Assembly (NCBI RefSeq): GCF_021603645.1
Contig: NZ_BQHJ01000010.1
Location: forward strand, 1 to 64,000
DNA from: Pseudomonas pseudonitroreducens
Lineage (GTDB): Bacteria; Pseudomonadota; Gammaproteobacteria; Pseudomonadales; Pseudomonadaceae
Reading direction: 5' to 3'
Length of the DNA: 64,000 nt
This document shows positions 27,011-36,044 of this stretch, one piece after another. Made by a program: the position numbers and the translations under genes. The notes under the pieces were generated by a model. That model was not told the DNA's origin. It saw only the letters and a list, made by a program, of their open reading frames with translations, and did no database searches. The first letter of the stretch is position 1, and each line of letters begins with the position of its first letter.

Positions 27011-27026
27011 TAGAGCAATTGCTCTA
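27011..27026. promoter_or_regulatory. candidate TetR operator (16-bp perfect palindrome)
   Basis: TAGAGCAATTGCTCTA is a perfect 16-bp palindrome in the 244-bp gap between the divergent aldehyde dehydrogenase operon and the TetR gene, 94 bp from the former start. TetR regulators typically bind such sites in their own divergent promoter region. No perfect second copy is seen nearby. Confidence 0.65.
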
Positions 27027-27161
27027 GAGTGTCAATCAGCATGCCGTTTCCGCGCCGCCAGGCCCAGCCAACGAAAAGTTGGGCGCACCCCGGAGTTGTG
27101 TCAGGTGGTAGCAATCGGTGTACCTTTGCGTCCGCGCAATCCGCTTCGATGAGTTTCGCGA

Positions 27162-27815
27162 ATGGCACCACGCATCAATACCCGTGACCGCATTGCCCAG
27201 GCCAGCCTCGAGCTGTTCAATGCCCAGGGCGAGCGCAGCGTCACCACCAACCACATCGCCGCACACCTGGGCATCTCGCCGGGCAACCTGTACTACCACT
27301 ACCGCAACAAGCAGGTGATCATCGCCCAGCTGTTCGCCGAGTACGAAAGCCACGTCGACCAGTTCCTGCACCTGCCCGAGGGGCGCGCGCTGACGGTGGA
27401 AGACAAGACTTTCTACCTCGAGGCGCTGCTTGCCGCTATGTGGCACTACCGTTTCCTGCACCGCGACCTTGAGCACCTGCTGGATTCCGATCCGGAGCTG
27501 GCCGCCGCCTATCGCTCCTTTGCCCGCCGCGCCATGGACAACGCCAAGGCGATCTACCGGGGCTTTGTCGACGCCGGCATCCTGCAGATGGACGAACCGC
27601 AGCTCGAAGCGCTGACCTTGAACGCCTGGATCATCCTCACCTCCTGGGTGCGTTACCTGTGTACCACCCGTGAAGTAGCCAGTGATCTCAGCGAAGCGCT
27701 GATGCGCCGTGGCATCTATCAGGTGCTGGCGCTGGAAAGCGGGCACATCGCCCCGCCGTTCCGCGAGGCGGTGGCGGCGGTGTTCGATCGGTTGTATGTG
27801 CCGCTGGAAGGCTGA
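27162..27815 (+). CDS. TetR-family transcriptional regulator
   Basis: 217-aa regulator. The N-terminal helix-turn-helix lies at about 11-55 (VTTNHIAAHLGISPGNLYYHYRNK); the remainder is an all-helical ligand-binding domain of the usual length, with segments rich in aromatic residues. Divergent from the aldehyde dehydrogenase, Tat partner and GMC operon, which is the obvious target. The inducer is probably an alcohol, aldehyde or fatty acid (inference). Confidence 0.93.
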   Translation: MAPRINTRDRIAQASLELFNAQGERSVTTNHIAAHLGISPGNLYYHYRNKQVIIAQLFAEYESHVDQFLHLPEGRALTVEDKTFYLEALLAAMWHYRFLHRDLEHLLDSDPELAAAYRSFARRAMDNAKAIYRGFVDAGILQMDEPQLEALTLNAWIILTSWVRYLCTTREVASDLSEALMRRGIYQVLALESGHIAPPFREAVAAVFDRLYVPLEG

Positions 27816-27825
27816 TATTCCATCG

Positions 27826-27906
27826 GCGGATAACCGTGACCGGTTATTCGCCCGACGCCGAGCCCCCATGTAGGGCGCATAACGCGCCAGCGTTATCCGC
27901 CGAATG
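27826..27906. repeat. repeat unit with GGCGGATAAC palindrome
   Basis: CGGCGGATAACCG at the left is matched by CGTTATCCGCCG at the right; the inner part holds GCATAACGCGCCAGCGTTATCC, also partly palindromic. I recognise GGCGGATAACG-type repeats as a second dispersed Pseudomonas family unrelated to the GTAGGAGCGAGC REPs. It lies between the convergent TetR and GNAT genes. Confidence 0.65.
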
Positions 27907-27920
27907 GTCGAGCTGGAAGG

Positions 27921-28337
27921 TCATGCATCCACCTGGCGTGGTCCCGGTACCCGCGGTCGGCGCAGGGCGATGCCGTGGCGCAGGAAGAACTCCTCCACCC
28001 CCTCGGTGGCATCGGTATAAAGCGTGCGGTCAGGGTGATCGGCGAGGAAACGCGCCATCAGCGCCAGGCCCGTGCCACGCAATTGGAGCCTTGGCAGCAC
28101 GGCTATCTCCGCCAGCCAAGTGGTCTGCGCCGTTTCGCTTTCCGCGCGCAACAGGCCGACTACCTGTTCACCGTCCAGGGCCAGCAGGAAGTAGCTGGAG
28201 TATTCGTAGAGATCGCGCAGTTCCGCGGTAGTGCCGGGAGAGCCCCAGCCCACGGCGCGGTAAAGGGCGGCGATAGAGGCGCACTGAGCATTGCTCAGCG
28301 GCGGGTTTTGCAGAATCGTCAGCGGTGTGTCGTGCAT
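27921..28337 (-). CDS. GNAT-family acetyltransferase
   Basis: 138-aa protein of the N-acetyltransferase fold. The acetyl-CoA binding segment is WLAEIAVLPRLQLRGTGLALM (about 75-95; the R/Q-x-x-G-x-G/A core reads LRGTGLA). The preceding strand has YFLLALDGEQVVGLLRA. Substrate unknown; proteins of this size are often small-molecule or peptide N-acetyltransferases. It ends against the repeat unit at 27826-27906. Confidence 0.82.
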   Translation of the reverse strand: MHDTPLTILQNPPLSNAQCASIAALYRAVGWGSPGTTAELRDLYEYSSYFLLALDGEQVVGLLRAESETAQTTWLAEIAVLPRLQLRGTGLALMARFLADHPDRTLYTDATEGVEEFFLRHGIALRRPRVPGPRQVDA

Positions 28338-28419
28338 GGCGGCGCTCCTTTCTGGCGTTTCCTTCCTGGTGCAGTTCCAGTCTGCCTCATTCCCGTTCTA
28401 CTGGGCTGATCCAGCGCAG

Positions 28420-29418
28420 TCAGGCTTCCCGTCGCTCGCGCAGCCACTGCGGAATGCGGCGCTCCAGGTAATAGTCCGGGCGCGCGGGGGAGCCGCCGAT
28501 GAACCCGACGTGGCCGCCGTGGGCGAGCAGTTCCAGCTGCGTTGACGCGGAAAGCTCGTCCAGCTGCGGCACGCTGTTGGCATGGATGAATGGGTCGTCG
28601 CTGGACTGGATGACCAGCGTCGGCACGCGGATGCCGCCCAGGTAATAGCGGCTGGAGGCGCGCCGGTAGTAATCGTGCACGTCGGCGAACCCATGCAGCG
28701 GCGCGGTCACCCGGTCGTCGAAGTCCCAGAAGGTGCGCATGCCGTCCAGCGGCCCGAGGCGCTCCAGCGCAGCGAGGTTTTCCGCGTGGCCGCCGGCGGC
28801 GAAGGCCTGGCGCTTGGTCTGCACGTAGGCCACCAGCTCGCGCATGAAGTGGGCCTGGTAGACCCTGGAGAAGCCGATGCCGATGCGATCCGCACACTGG
28901 TCGAGGCGGAACGGCACCGACACCGCGACCGCGCCTTTCAGCGGGCAACTCTCCGAGGATTCGCCCAGGTACTTGAGCAGCACATTGCCGCCCAGTGAGT
29001 AACCCACGGCGTAGAGCGGCGCCATCGGTCGTTGGGCGCGGACGTGGGCGACCACCGAGGCGAGATCCTCGCTGACGCCGGAGTGGTAGCCGCGCGGCAA
29101 CAGGTTCGACTCCCCCGAGCAGCCGCGCCAGTTCAGCGCGACGCTGGCCCAGCCCTGCGCGGCGAGTTGCTGCTGCAGGCCGAGGATGTAGTGCGAGGAG
29201 GACGAGCCGGTCAGCCCATGCAGCGCCAGCACCAGCGGCGCACCCGCCTCGTGCGGGCCATGCCAGTCGAGGTCGATGAAGTCGCCATCGTCCAGCCACA
29301 GGCGCTCGCGGGTGCGCTGGAGACTGGGCGCCTTGCGCAGGAGCGAGCCATAGAGCGTCTGCAGGTGCGGGCCGGGTAGCCACCAGGCGGGTTTGAACGG
29401 GGAGGGTATGGTCATCAT
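28420..29418 (-). CDS. YheT-family alpha/beta hydrolase
   Basis: 332-aa hydrolase. The oxyanion segment is LALHGLTGSSSSHY, the nucleophile elbow is GYSLGGN (Ser), the acid is in VIQSSDDPFI and the catalytic His is in LAHGGHVGFIGG. The start region reads PAWWLPGPHLQTLYGSLLR, characteristic of YheT proteins. Two adjacent ATG codons (29418 and 29415) are both possible; neither has a strong Shine-Dalgarno. Hydrolyses an unknown ester in the cytosol. Confidence 0.9.
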   Translation of the reverse strand: MMTIPSPFKPAWWLPGPHLQTLYGSLLRKAPSLQRTRERLWLDDGDFIDLDWHGPHEAGAPLVLALHGLTGSSSSHYILGLQQQLAAQGWASVALNWRGCSGESNLLPRGYHSGVSEDLASVVAHVRAQRPMAPLYAVGYSLGGNVLLKYLGESSESCPLKGAVAVSVPFRLDQCADRIGIGFSRVYQAHFMRELVAYVQTKRQAFAAGGHAENLAALERLGPLDGMRTFWDFDDRVTAPLHGFADVHDYYRRASSRYYLGGIRVPTLVIQSSDDPFIHANSVPQLDELSASTQLELLAHGGHVGFIGGSPARPDYYLERRIPQWLRERREA

Positions 29419-29522
29419 TGAACAATGGGGGCGGACAAGCTGCGATAGTAACGCCAAGTCAGCCCCGCGATGGATGTCTTGCACTTCCTCGGCGCGGCGA
29501 ACCCATGAAAAGGAGGGGAGGC

Positions 29523-29876
29523 ATGTGGAAGAAGATCGCGGCGCTGAGCCTGGCGTTTTGGCTGGTGGCCTGTAGCGAGCCGGTGCCTCAGGACCACAAG
29601 TCGTACGTCGGGGATTGGCGCTCGGCCCAAATGAGCCTGCTCATCACGGCGGATGGGCGCGTTGCCTACAAGCGCCTCTCGGGTGGCGGCTCGCGCTCCA
29701 TCGAGGCGCCGATCAAGAGCTATGACGCCGATGGCTTCACCGTGGGCGTCGGCTTCTTCGACACTCACTTCAAGGTCTCGAAGCCGCCCTATCGGGACGG
29801 TACTCAATGGAAAATGGTGGTGGATGGCGTGGAGCTGACCCGCGTCAGCTCCGTCGACATCGGCAAATCCATCTGA
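29523..29876 (+). CDS. small lipoprotein
   Basis: 117-aa protein with a lipoprotein signal (MWKKIAALSLAFWLVAC; the lipobox LVAC puts the acylated Cys at residue 17). The mature part looks like a small beta-rich domain (YVGDWRSAQMSLLITADGRV), resembling a lipocalin-like opening. Start at 29523 is preceded by the purine-rich AGGAGGGGAGGC. Function unknown. Divergent from the YheT gene. Confidence 0.75.
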   Translation: MWKKIAALSLAFWLVACSEPVPQDHKSYVGDWRSAQMSLLITADGRVAYKRLSGGGSRSIEAPIKSYDADGFTVGVGFFDTHFKVSKPPYRDGTQWKMVVDGVELTRVSSVDIGKSI

Positions 29877-29914
29877 CCTTTTGGCCGTTGTCCTGCCCTG
29901 GCCGGTGCGTCGAA

Positions 29915-30921
29915 TCAGCTCCGGATCAGGTTCATGATCAGGTGAATCATCAGTTCCTTCTGAGCTGGATCGCTTTGTGCGATCAGCAGGGCGATGGCCG
30001 CCAGCGCGTTGTCGTTGATCTTCAGTTCACCATCCTGCTTCAGATGGTGCTGGTTGCGCTGCAGGAACCAGATGAACAGGAAGGCGCCGATGCGTTTGTT
30101 GCCGTCGGTGAAGGGATGGTTCTTGATCACGAAGTACAGTGATGAGCAGCCTGTTCTTCGATGCTCGGGTAGAGGAACTGGCCGCCGAAAGACTGTGTGA
30201 CGTTGCCTAGCACGCCGAGGAAACTGTCGTCCTTGGGACGACCGAACAGGTCGCTCGCTTCACTTCTGGCAAGCAGGTCGGCCTTGAGTGCGGCGATGGC
30301 GCTGCTCGCTTCGTTGGGCTCGATGGCATAGCGGATATTTTCATCAAAGCCTTCGCTGGGCAGGCGCTCGCTGTCGAACTGATTGAGCAGGACGAAGGTT
30401 CTTGCGTAGCCGGCGATGACGCTGACCAGGCCTTTGGCCTCCGGAAGGCTGGCCTGGTCGATCAGGTTTTCCCTGAACAGCGTCAGGGTGCGTTCGAGCT
30501 CGTGGATCCGTGCGTGCTGGGCATTGAGGCGCTGTTCGTTGAGAGCGTACCCCTTGACCAGATAGTCCTTGAGCACCTGGTTGGCCCAGATGCGGAAGTG
30601 GGTGCCCTGACGGGAGTTCACTCGGTAACCGACGGAGATGATGGCGTCGAGGTTGTAGTGTTTGAGCTGTCGACGAACCTTTCGGGTGCCTTCTTCGCGA
30701 ACTACTAAGAAATCCTTAGTAGTTGCCGGCTCGTCGAGCTCTCTGTCGCGGTAGATGTTCTTCAGGTGAATGAGTACGTTCTCGGGAGTGGTACCGAAAA
30801 CCTCGCCCATCTGCCGCTGAGTCAGCCAGACGCTATCGCTTTCCAGGCGAACCTCGGCTCTTTTCTCTCCATCGTCGGATTGGTAAATGGCAATGGAGGT
30901 GGGAACTGTCGATTCGCTCAT
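29915..30921 (-). pseudogene. RhuM-Fic protein gene interrupted by a frameshift
   Basis: Two adjoining frames on the minus strand together encode a virulence RhuM/Fic-type protein of about 335 aa. Frame 1 (30127-30921) holds the RhuM-like N-terminus with VWLTQRQMGEVFGTTPENVLIH and YNLDAIISVGYRVNS, and a coiled-coil-like helix. Near 30130-30140 the expected AAHLLYFVIKNHPF becomes AAHHCTS-stop. The alternative frame resumes at 30130 and carries the Fic motif HPFTDGNKR. A one-base loss, or two-base gain, explains this. The Fic part would transfer AMP or a similar group. I see no slippery site, so I call it broken; a sequencing error is the alternative. GC is visibly lower than in neighbours, suggesting acquisition by transfer. 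Confidence 0.8.
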
Positions 30922-30966
30922 TGTCTTTCTTCCTTGTTCAAGGTCCGGTAAAGGCGGCTCCGCGCC

Positions 30967-31578
30967 TTACTGCTCTTCCCGCTGCCACAGCGCGTAATGC
31001 ACCGAGCCTGCGGTCTTCTCCCGATGCAGCCGCCAGTTGCCCGGCAGGCCGAGGCTGGAGGGCACGGCCTCGCTTTCGGTGTAGATCCACGCGTCCTTGG
31101 CCAGCCAGCCGCGTTCCTCCAGCAGGCGGCAGGTGTTCTGCAGCAGGTCCTGGTGGAAGGGCGGGTCGAGGAAGATCAGGTCGAAGGTCTGGGAGGCCGG
31201 GGCGTCGAGGTAGCGCAGCGAGTCGGTCAGCAGCAGTTGGCCGTTGCCGCACTTGAGGGTATCGAGGGTGCTGCGCAGCGCGGCCACGGCTTCGCCGTTG
31301 GTGTCCAGCGCCAGGCCTGAGCTGGCGCCACGGGACAGCGCTTCGAGGAACAGCGCGCCGCTGCCGGCGAAGGGATCGAGCACGCGGGCGCCCGGAACAT
31401 ACGCCGCCAGCCAGTTGAACAGGGTTTCGCGCACCCGGTCCGGTGTCGGGCGCAGGCCCGGGCCGTCGGGGAAGGCAAAACGCCGGCTGCGCCATTCGCC
31501 GCCGATGATGCGCAGCTGGCCCTGGCCGCCGTGGGGCTTCTGTGCGGCGCGCGGGGCGCCGCCGGGTCGTTTGCTCAT
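30967..31578 (-). CDS. rsmD: 16S rRNA (guanine(966)-N2)-methyltransferase
   Basis: 203-aa RsmD. It methylates G966 of 16S rRNA during 30S assembly. The SAM-binding motif LDPFAGSG is at about 68-75, and the catalytic FLDPPF motif near residue 137. The N-terminal tail (residues 1-20) is basic and Gly-rich. The start ATG overlaps the stop of the M16 gene by one base (TGATG), so it closes the M16-M16-rsmD operon. Confidence 0.95.
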   Translation of the reverse strand: MSKRPGGAPRAAQKPHGGQGQLRIIGGEWRSRRFAFPDGPGLRPTPDRVRETLFNWLAAYVPGARVLDPFAGSGALFLEALSRGASSGLALDTNGEAVAALRSTLDTLKCGNGQLLLTDSLRYLDAPASQTFDLIFLDPPFHQDLLQNTCRLLEERGWLAKDAWIYTESEAVPSSLGLPGNWRLHREKTAGSVHYALWQREEQ

Positions 31579-33095
31579 CAGTGCTCCGGTACGCCGGCGG
31601 GTTGCGCGGCGGGTTTGTCGGTGGGCGGCGGCAGCGGTTGCTGCGGCACGGTGGGGCCGGCGGTGACGATGACGAAGGCGTCCGGGTCGAGGTGGCGGCG
31701 CATCGCTTCTTTCACCTGTTCCACGCTCAGGCCCTGGACCTGGCTGAGGAAGGTCTCCAGGTAATCCAGCGGCAGGTTGTAGAAGCCAATGGCGCCCAGT
31801 TGGCCGACGATATCGGCGTTGCTCGCGGTGGACAGCGGGAAGCTGCCGGCCAGCTCGCGCTTGGCGTCGTCCAGTTCCTTCTGCGTCGGGCCCTTGTCGA
31901 GGTAGTCGCGGACGATGTCCTGCACCAGCTTGAGGGTGCCTTCGCTCATTTCGGCGCGGGTCTGCAGGCCGATGGTGAACGGCCCGCGCGATTGCATGCC
32001 GGTGAAGCCGGAGTACACGCCGTAGGTCAGCCCGCGCTTCTCGCGGACCTGGTCCATCAGGCGGGTACCAAAACCACCGCCGCCGAGGATCTGGTTGCCC
32101 AGGTAGAGCGCGGCGTAGTCCGGGTCGTTACGGGTGATGCCCAGTTGCGCCAGCATCAGCTGGGTCTGCTTGGACGGGAATTCGATGTGGGTGACGCCGG
32201 CCTTGGGCGTCTGCGGCTCGCCCGGTGCTGGCAGGGCGGGGCCCTTGGGCAGCGATTTCGAGACGCTGCCGGCAATGGCTTCGGCCTGCTCGCGGGTCAG
32301 GTCGCCAACCAGGGCGATGACCACGTTGCCGGCGGCATAGGCCTTCTGGTGGAAGGCACGCAGCTGGGCGACGCTGATCTTCGGCACCGATTCCTCGTTG
32401 CCGTCGCTGGAGTGAGCGTAGGGATGGTCGCCATAAAGTCGCTTGAACAGTTCCAGGCCCGCCAGCTTGCCGGGGTTCTGCTTCTGGTATTCGAAGCCGG
32501 CCATGACCTGGTTCTTGATGCGTGCCAGGGCGTCCTCGGGGAAGGTCGGCTGGCCGATCACCTGGTCGAACAGCGCCAGCGCGGCGTCGCGCTTGGCCGG
32601 CTCGCTCAGGCTGCGCAGGCTGGCCACGGCCATGTCGCGGTAGGAGCCGTTGCCGAAATTCGCGCCCAGATCGTCGAACCCGGCGGCGATCGCGCTGGTG
32701 TCCTTGCCGGGCACGCCTTCGTTGAGCATGGCGTTGGTCAGCATGGCCAGGCCGTAGCTGTCGCCGTCCTGGCTGCTGCCGGCGGCGAAGGTCAGGCGCA
32801 GGTCGAACATCGGCAGCTCGTGGGCCTCGACGAAGAGCACGCGGGCGCCTTCGGCGGTCTGCCATTGCTGGATGTTCAGCTTACGGTGGCTGGGCGCCTT
32901 GCCGGCGGCTTCGGCGAGCGATTGCAGGCCGGTGGGCGCGGCATTCTCGGCGGCAGTCGGTTGCGCAGGTGCGGGCGCCGGCGCGGCCACTTCGGGCTCG
33001 GCGGCGGGGCGGGAAACGAACAGCACCAGTCCGGCGATCAACAGAATGACGATCAGCCCGACCAGGCCGTAGCGCAGGCCATTGCGTTCACTCAT
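31578..33095 (-). CDS. M16 peptidase-like protein, inactive partner subunit
   Basis: 505-aa M16 (insulinase-like) protein anchored by an N-terminal helix (YGLVGLIVILLIAGLVLFV, about 9-27), so the body is periplasmic. Residues 35-60 are Ala/Pro-rich linker. At the place of the zinc motif it has YGLAMLTNAMLNEG, lacking HxxEH, so this subunit cannot bind zinc there. The C-terminus is again Pro-rich. It starts 8 bp inside the end of the active M16 gene, consistent with an obligate pair. Confidence 0.88.
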   Translation of the reverse strand: MSERNGLRYGLVGLIVILLIAGLVLFVSRPAAEPEVAAPAPAPAQPTAAENAAPTGLQSLAEAAGKAPSHRKLNIQQWQTAEGARVLFVEAHELPMFDLRLTFAAGSSQDGDSYGLAMLTNAMLNEGVPGKDTSAIAAGFDDLGANFGNGSYRDMAVASLRSLSEPAKRDAALALFDQVIGQPTFPEDALARIKNQVMAGFEYQKQNPGKLAGLELFKRLYGDHPYAHSSDGNEESVPKISVAQLRAFHQKAYAAGNVVIALVGDLTREQAEAIAGSVSKSLPKGPALPAPGEPQTPKAGVTHIEFPSKQTQLMLAQLGITRNDPDYAALYLGNQILGGGGFGTRLMDQVREKRGLTYGVYSGFTGMQSRGPFTIGLQTRAEMSEGTLKLVQDIVRDYLDKGPTQKELDDAKRELAGSFPLSTASNADIVGQLGAIGFYNLPLDYLETFLSQVQGLSVEQVKEAMRRHLDPDAFVIVTAGPTVPQQPLPPPTDKPAAQPAGVPEH

Positions 33096-34458
33096 GGTTC
33101 GGCTCCTTGTCGGTGGCGACTTCCGGCAGGACCTGGGCGAGGGTCAGGCGGGAGCGGGTGAAATAGGTGCGGGCGGCTTGCTGGATGTCTTCGGCGGTGA
33201 CGGCCTGGATGGCTTCCAGGTCCTTGTCTGCCAGACGCCAGCCGAGGCCGACGCTTTCCAGCTCGCCGATGGTGCTGGCCTGCCCGGCGATGGAGTCGCG
33301 CTCGTAGACCAGACCGGCGATCACCTGGGCGCGTACGCGCTCCAGTTCTTCCTTGCTCGGCGGGTTCTGCTTGAGGTCTTCCAGCTGCTTCCACAGCGCG
33401 GCCTCGACCTGGTCGAGGGTCTTGCCGGTCTGCACGTTGGGCGTGGCGGAGAGGAAGAACAGACCGTCGCCACGGGAGAAGGCGTCGTAGGAGGCCGAGG
33501 CGCCGGCGACGATTTCCTCGCCGCGCTCCAGGCGCGAGGCCAGGCGGGCGCTGTAGCCACCGTCGAGGATCGCCGAGATCAGGCGCAGGGCGTTGATCTG
33601 CTTCGAATCGTCGCTGCTGCCCAGGGTGGGCACGTTGAAGCCCATGATCAGGCTGGGCAGCTGCGTGCGTACATGCAGTTTCAGGCGGCGTTCGCCCGGC
33701 TCGGCCAGCTCCAGCGGCTTGCGTGCGGCGGGCAGGTCGCGCCTGGGAATCTCGCCGAAGTATTTCTCGGCCAGGGCCTTCACCTCATCGCCGGTCACGT
33801 CGCCGACCACCACCAGGGTGGCGTTGTTCGGCGCGTACCAGGCCTGGTACCAGTGGCGCAGGTCGTCGATGGTCATGCGCTGCAGGTCGGCCATCCAGCC
33901 GATGGTCGGCGTGCGGTAGCCGCTGGCGGGGTAGGCGGCGGCCTTGAAGCGCTCGAAGGCCAGCGCGCTGGGCTTGTCCTCGGTGCGCAGGCGGCGTTCT
34001 TCCTTGATCACCTCGATCTCGCTCTTGAACTGGTCGGCCGGCAGGGCGAGGTGCGCCATGCGGTCGGCTTCCAGTTCCAGCGCCACTGGCAGGCGGTCGC
34101 GGGCGAGCACTTGGTAATAGGCGGTGTAGTCGTCGGTGGTAAAGGCGTTCTCTTCCGCGCCGAGGTCGCGCAGCACCAGCGAAGCCTGGCCGGGGCCGAG
34201 CTTGCGGCTGCCCTTGAACATCATGTGTTCAAGGGCGTGGGAGAGTCCGGTGAGGCCGGGTGTCTCGTAGCTGGAGCCGACCTTGTACCAGAGCTGAGAG
34301 ACCACCACGGGCGCACGGTGGTCTTCGCGGACGACGACTTTCAGGCCGTTGTCCAGGGTGTATTCATGGGTGGGCTGTGGTTCGGCGGCGACGGCCATCA
34401 GTGGCAGCAACAGGGAGCCGAGCAGCAGGCCGGCGTGGCGGCGCGCAAGGGTTTTCAT
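33088..34458 (-). CDS. M16 zinc metallopeptidase, catalytic subunit
   Basis: 456-aa exported peptidase. A signal peptide covers residues 1-25. The inverted zinc motif HxxEH is H74-ALE-H78, with a further acidic ligand expected about 75 residues later in the IEVIKEERRL region. The two M16 halves are present. It is first of an operon with the inactive M16 partner and rsmD; such pairs form a heterodimer chamber that degrades peptides in the periplasm. Divergent from ftsY. Confidence 0.92.
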   Translation of the reverse strand: MKTLARRHAGLLLGSLLLPLMAVAAEPQPTHEYTLDNGLKVVVREDHRAPVVVSQLWYKVGSSYETPGLTGLSHALEHMMFKGSRKLGPGQASLVLRDLGAEENAFTTDDYTAYYQVLARDRLPVALELEADRMAHLALPADQFKSEIEVIKEERRLRTEDKPSALAFERFKAAAYPASGYRTPTIGWMADLQRMTIDDLRHWYQAWYAPNNATLVVVGDVTGDEVKALAEKYFGEIPRRDLPAARKPLELAEPGERRLKLHVRTQLPSLIMGFNVPTLGSSDDSKQINALRLISAILDGGYSARLASRLERGEEIVAGASASYDAFSRGDGLFFLSATPNVQTGKTLDQVEAALWKQLEDLKQNPPSKEELERVRAQVIAGLVYERDSIAGQASTIGELESVGLGWRLADKDLEAIQAVTAEDIQQAARTYFTRSRLTLAQVLPEVATDKEPNHE

Positions 34459-34649
34459 CGTGGACTGAACCTTTCGGGCTGTCCGCGGGGTCTATGCAGG
34501 CTGGCGGCCAGCCTCTTAACCCCGGCGGGCGAGGAGATGCTAGGATACCCATCCGTTTTCCGGGCGGCCACGTTCAGGATTTCGCAAAGCTGTTTCGAGG
34601 CTTTTTCACGACCTGTCCCCGTGGCGTCCCCTAGAGATTCGATCCCTAC

Positions 34650-36044
34650 ATGTTTGGTTCCAACGACGACAAGAAGGCCCCGCCAGCCGGGGAGAAGAAG
34701 GGTCTGTTCGGTTGGTGGCGCAAGAAGCCGCAGGCCGAGGAGCAACCCGCCGCCGAAGCCGAGCAGCCGGTAGAACAACCGGTTGCCGCCGAGCCCGTTC
34801 CTGCGCCGGAACAGGCTCCTGCTGCACAAGCCGAACCGCTCGCACCGCGCGCCGAGCCGGCTCCCGAGCCGGTCATCGACGTAGTGCCGGCCGCCGTGCC
34901 GGTCGAGCCGCTGGTGCAGCCCGCTCTTCAGTCTGAGCCGCAGCCGAGCGTTGCCGAAGCGCCGCAGCCGGCTGTCCTGCCGGTCGAGCCGACGCCCGTC
35001 GCCGCGCCCGTTCAGCCCGTGGCCGAAGCGCCCGTCGTGGTCGCCCAGCCGGAACCCGCGGTCGCCCCACAGCCTGAGCCGCAAGCCAAGCCGGCTACCG
35101 CCGAACCGGCGAAGGTCGGCTTCTTCGCCCGCCTCAAGCAGGGCCTGTCGAAGACCAGCGCCAGCCTCGGCGAAGGCATGGCCAGCCTGTTCCTGGGCAA
35201 GAAGGCCATCGACGACGACCTGCTCGACGAAATCGAAACCCGCCTGCTGACCGCCGACGTCGGCGTCGAGGCCACCACTGCCATCGTGCAGAACCTGACC
35301 AAGCGCGTGGCGCGCAAGGAACTGGCCGATAGCGAGGCGCTGTACAAGGCCCTGCAGGAGGAGCTGGCGACCCTGCTGCGCCCGGTCGAGCAGCCGCTGA
35401 GCATCACGGCGGACAAGCAGCCCTACGTGATCCTGGTCGTCGGCGTGAACGGCGTCGGCAAGACCACCACCATCGGCAAGCTGGCGAAGAAGCTGCAGCA
35501 GGACGGCAAGAAGGTCATGCTGGCCGCCGGCGACACCTTCCGCGCCGCCGCCGTCGAGCAACTGCAGGTCTGGGGCGAGCGCAACAACATCGCGGTGATC
35601 GCCCAGCACACCGGCGCGGATTCCGCCTCGGTGATCTTCGACGCCGTGCAGGCTGCCAAGGCCCGTGGCGTGGATGTGCTGATCGCCGACACCGCCGGCC
35701 GCCTGCACACCAAGGACAATCTCATGGAAGAGCTGAAGAAGGTCCGCCGCGTCATCGGCAAGCTGGATGAGACGGCTCCCCACGAAGTCCTGCTGGTACT
35801 GGATGCCGGCACCGGGCAGAACGCCATCAACCAGGCCAAGCAGTTCAACAACGCCGTTGAGCTGACCGGCCTGGCCCTGACCAAACTGGACGGCACCGCC
35901 AAGGGCGGGGTGATCTTCGCCCTGGCCAAGCAGTTCGCGCTGCCGATCCGCTACATCGGCGTCGGCGAAGGGATCGACGATCTTCGAACCTTCGAAGCCG
36001 ATGCCTTCGTCCGTGCACTCTTCGAGACCCGGGAAATCGCATGA
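34650..36044 (+). CDS. ftsY: signal recognition particle receptor
   Basis: 464-aa FtsY. Residues 1-150 form an acidic, Pro/Ala/Glu-rich A domain with many PEP, PVEP and QPV repeats, which binds the membrane and SecYEG. The NG GTPase domain follows: P-loop [13 protein letters not shown] near 262-275, [17 protein letters not shown] and [10 protein letters not shown]. It targets SRP-ribosome complexes to the inner membrane. Its stop overlaps the ftsE start by 4 bp. Confidence 0.97.
   Translation: MFGSNDDKKAPPAGEKKGLFGWWRKKPQAEEQPAAEAEQPVEQPVAAEPVPAPEQAPAAQAEPLAPRAEPAPEPVIDVVPAAVPVEPLVQPALQSEPQPSVAEAPQPAVLPVEPTPVAAPVQPVAEAPVVVAQPEPAVAPQPEPQAKPATAEPAKVGFFARLKQGLSKTSASLGEGMASLFLGKKAIDDDLLDEIETRLLTADVGVEATTAIVQNLTKRVARKELADSEALYKALQEELATLLRPVEQPLSITADKQPYVILVVGVNGVGKTTTIGKLAKKLQQDGKKVMLAAGDTFRAAAVEQLQVWGERNNIAVIAQHTGADSASVIFDAVQAAKARGVDVLIADTAGRLHTKDNLMEELKKVRRVIGKLDETAPHEVLLVLDAGTGQNAINQAKQFNNAVELTGLALTKLDGTAKGGVIFALAKQFALPIRYIGVGEGIDDLRTFEADAFVRALFETREIA

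Noticed and set aside
30127-30145. Programmed frameshift in the RhuM-Fic gene
   Set aside because: No slippery heptamer or stop-coupled shift signal is seen at the junction; loss or gain of bases, or a sequencing error, is simpler.
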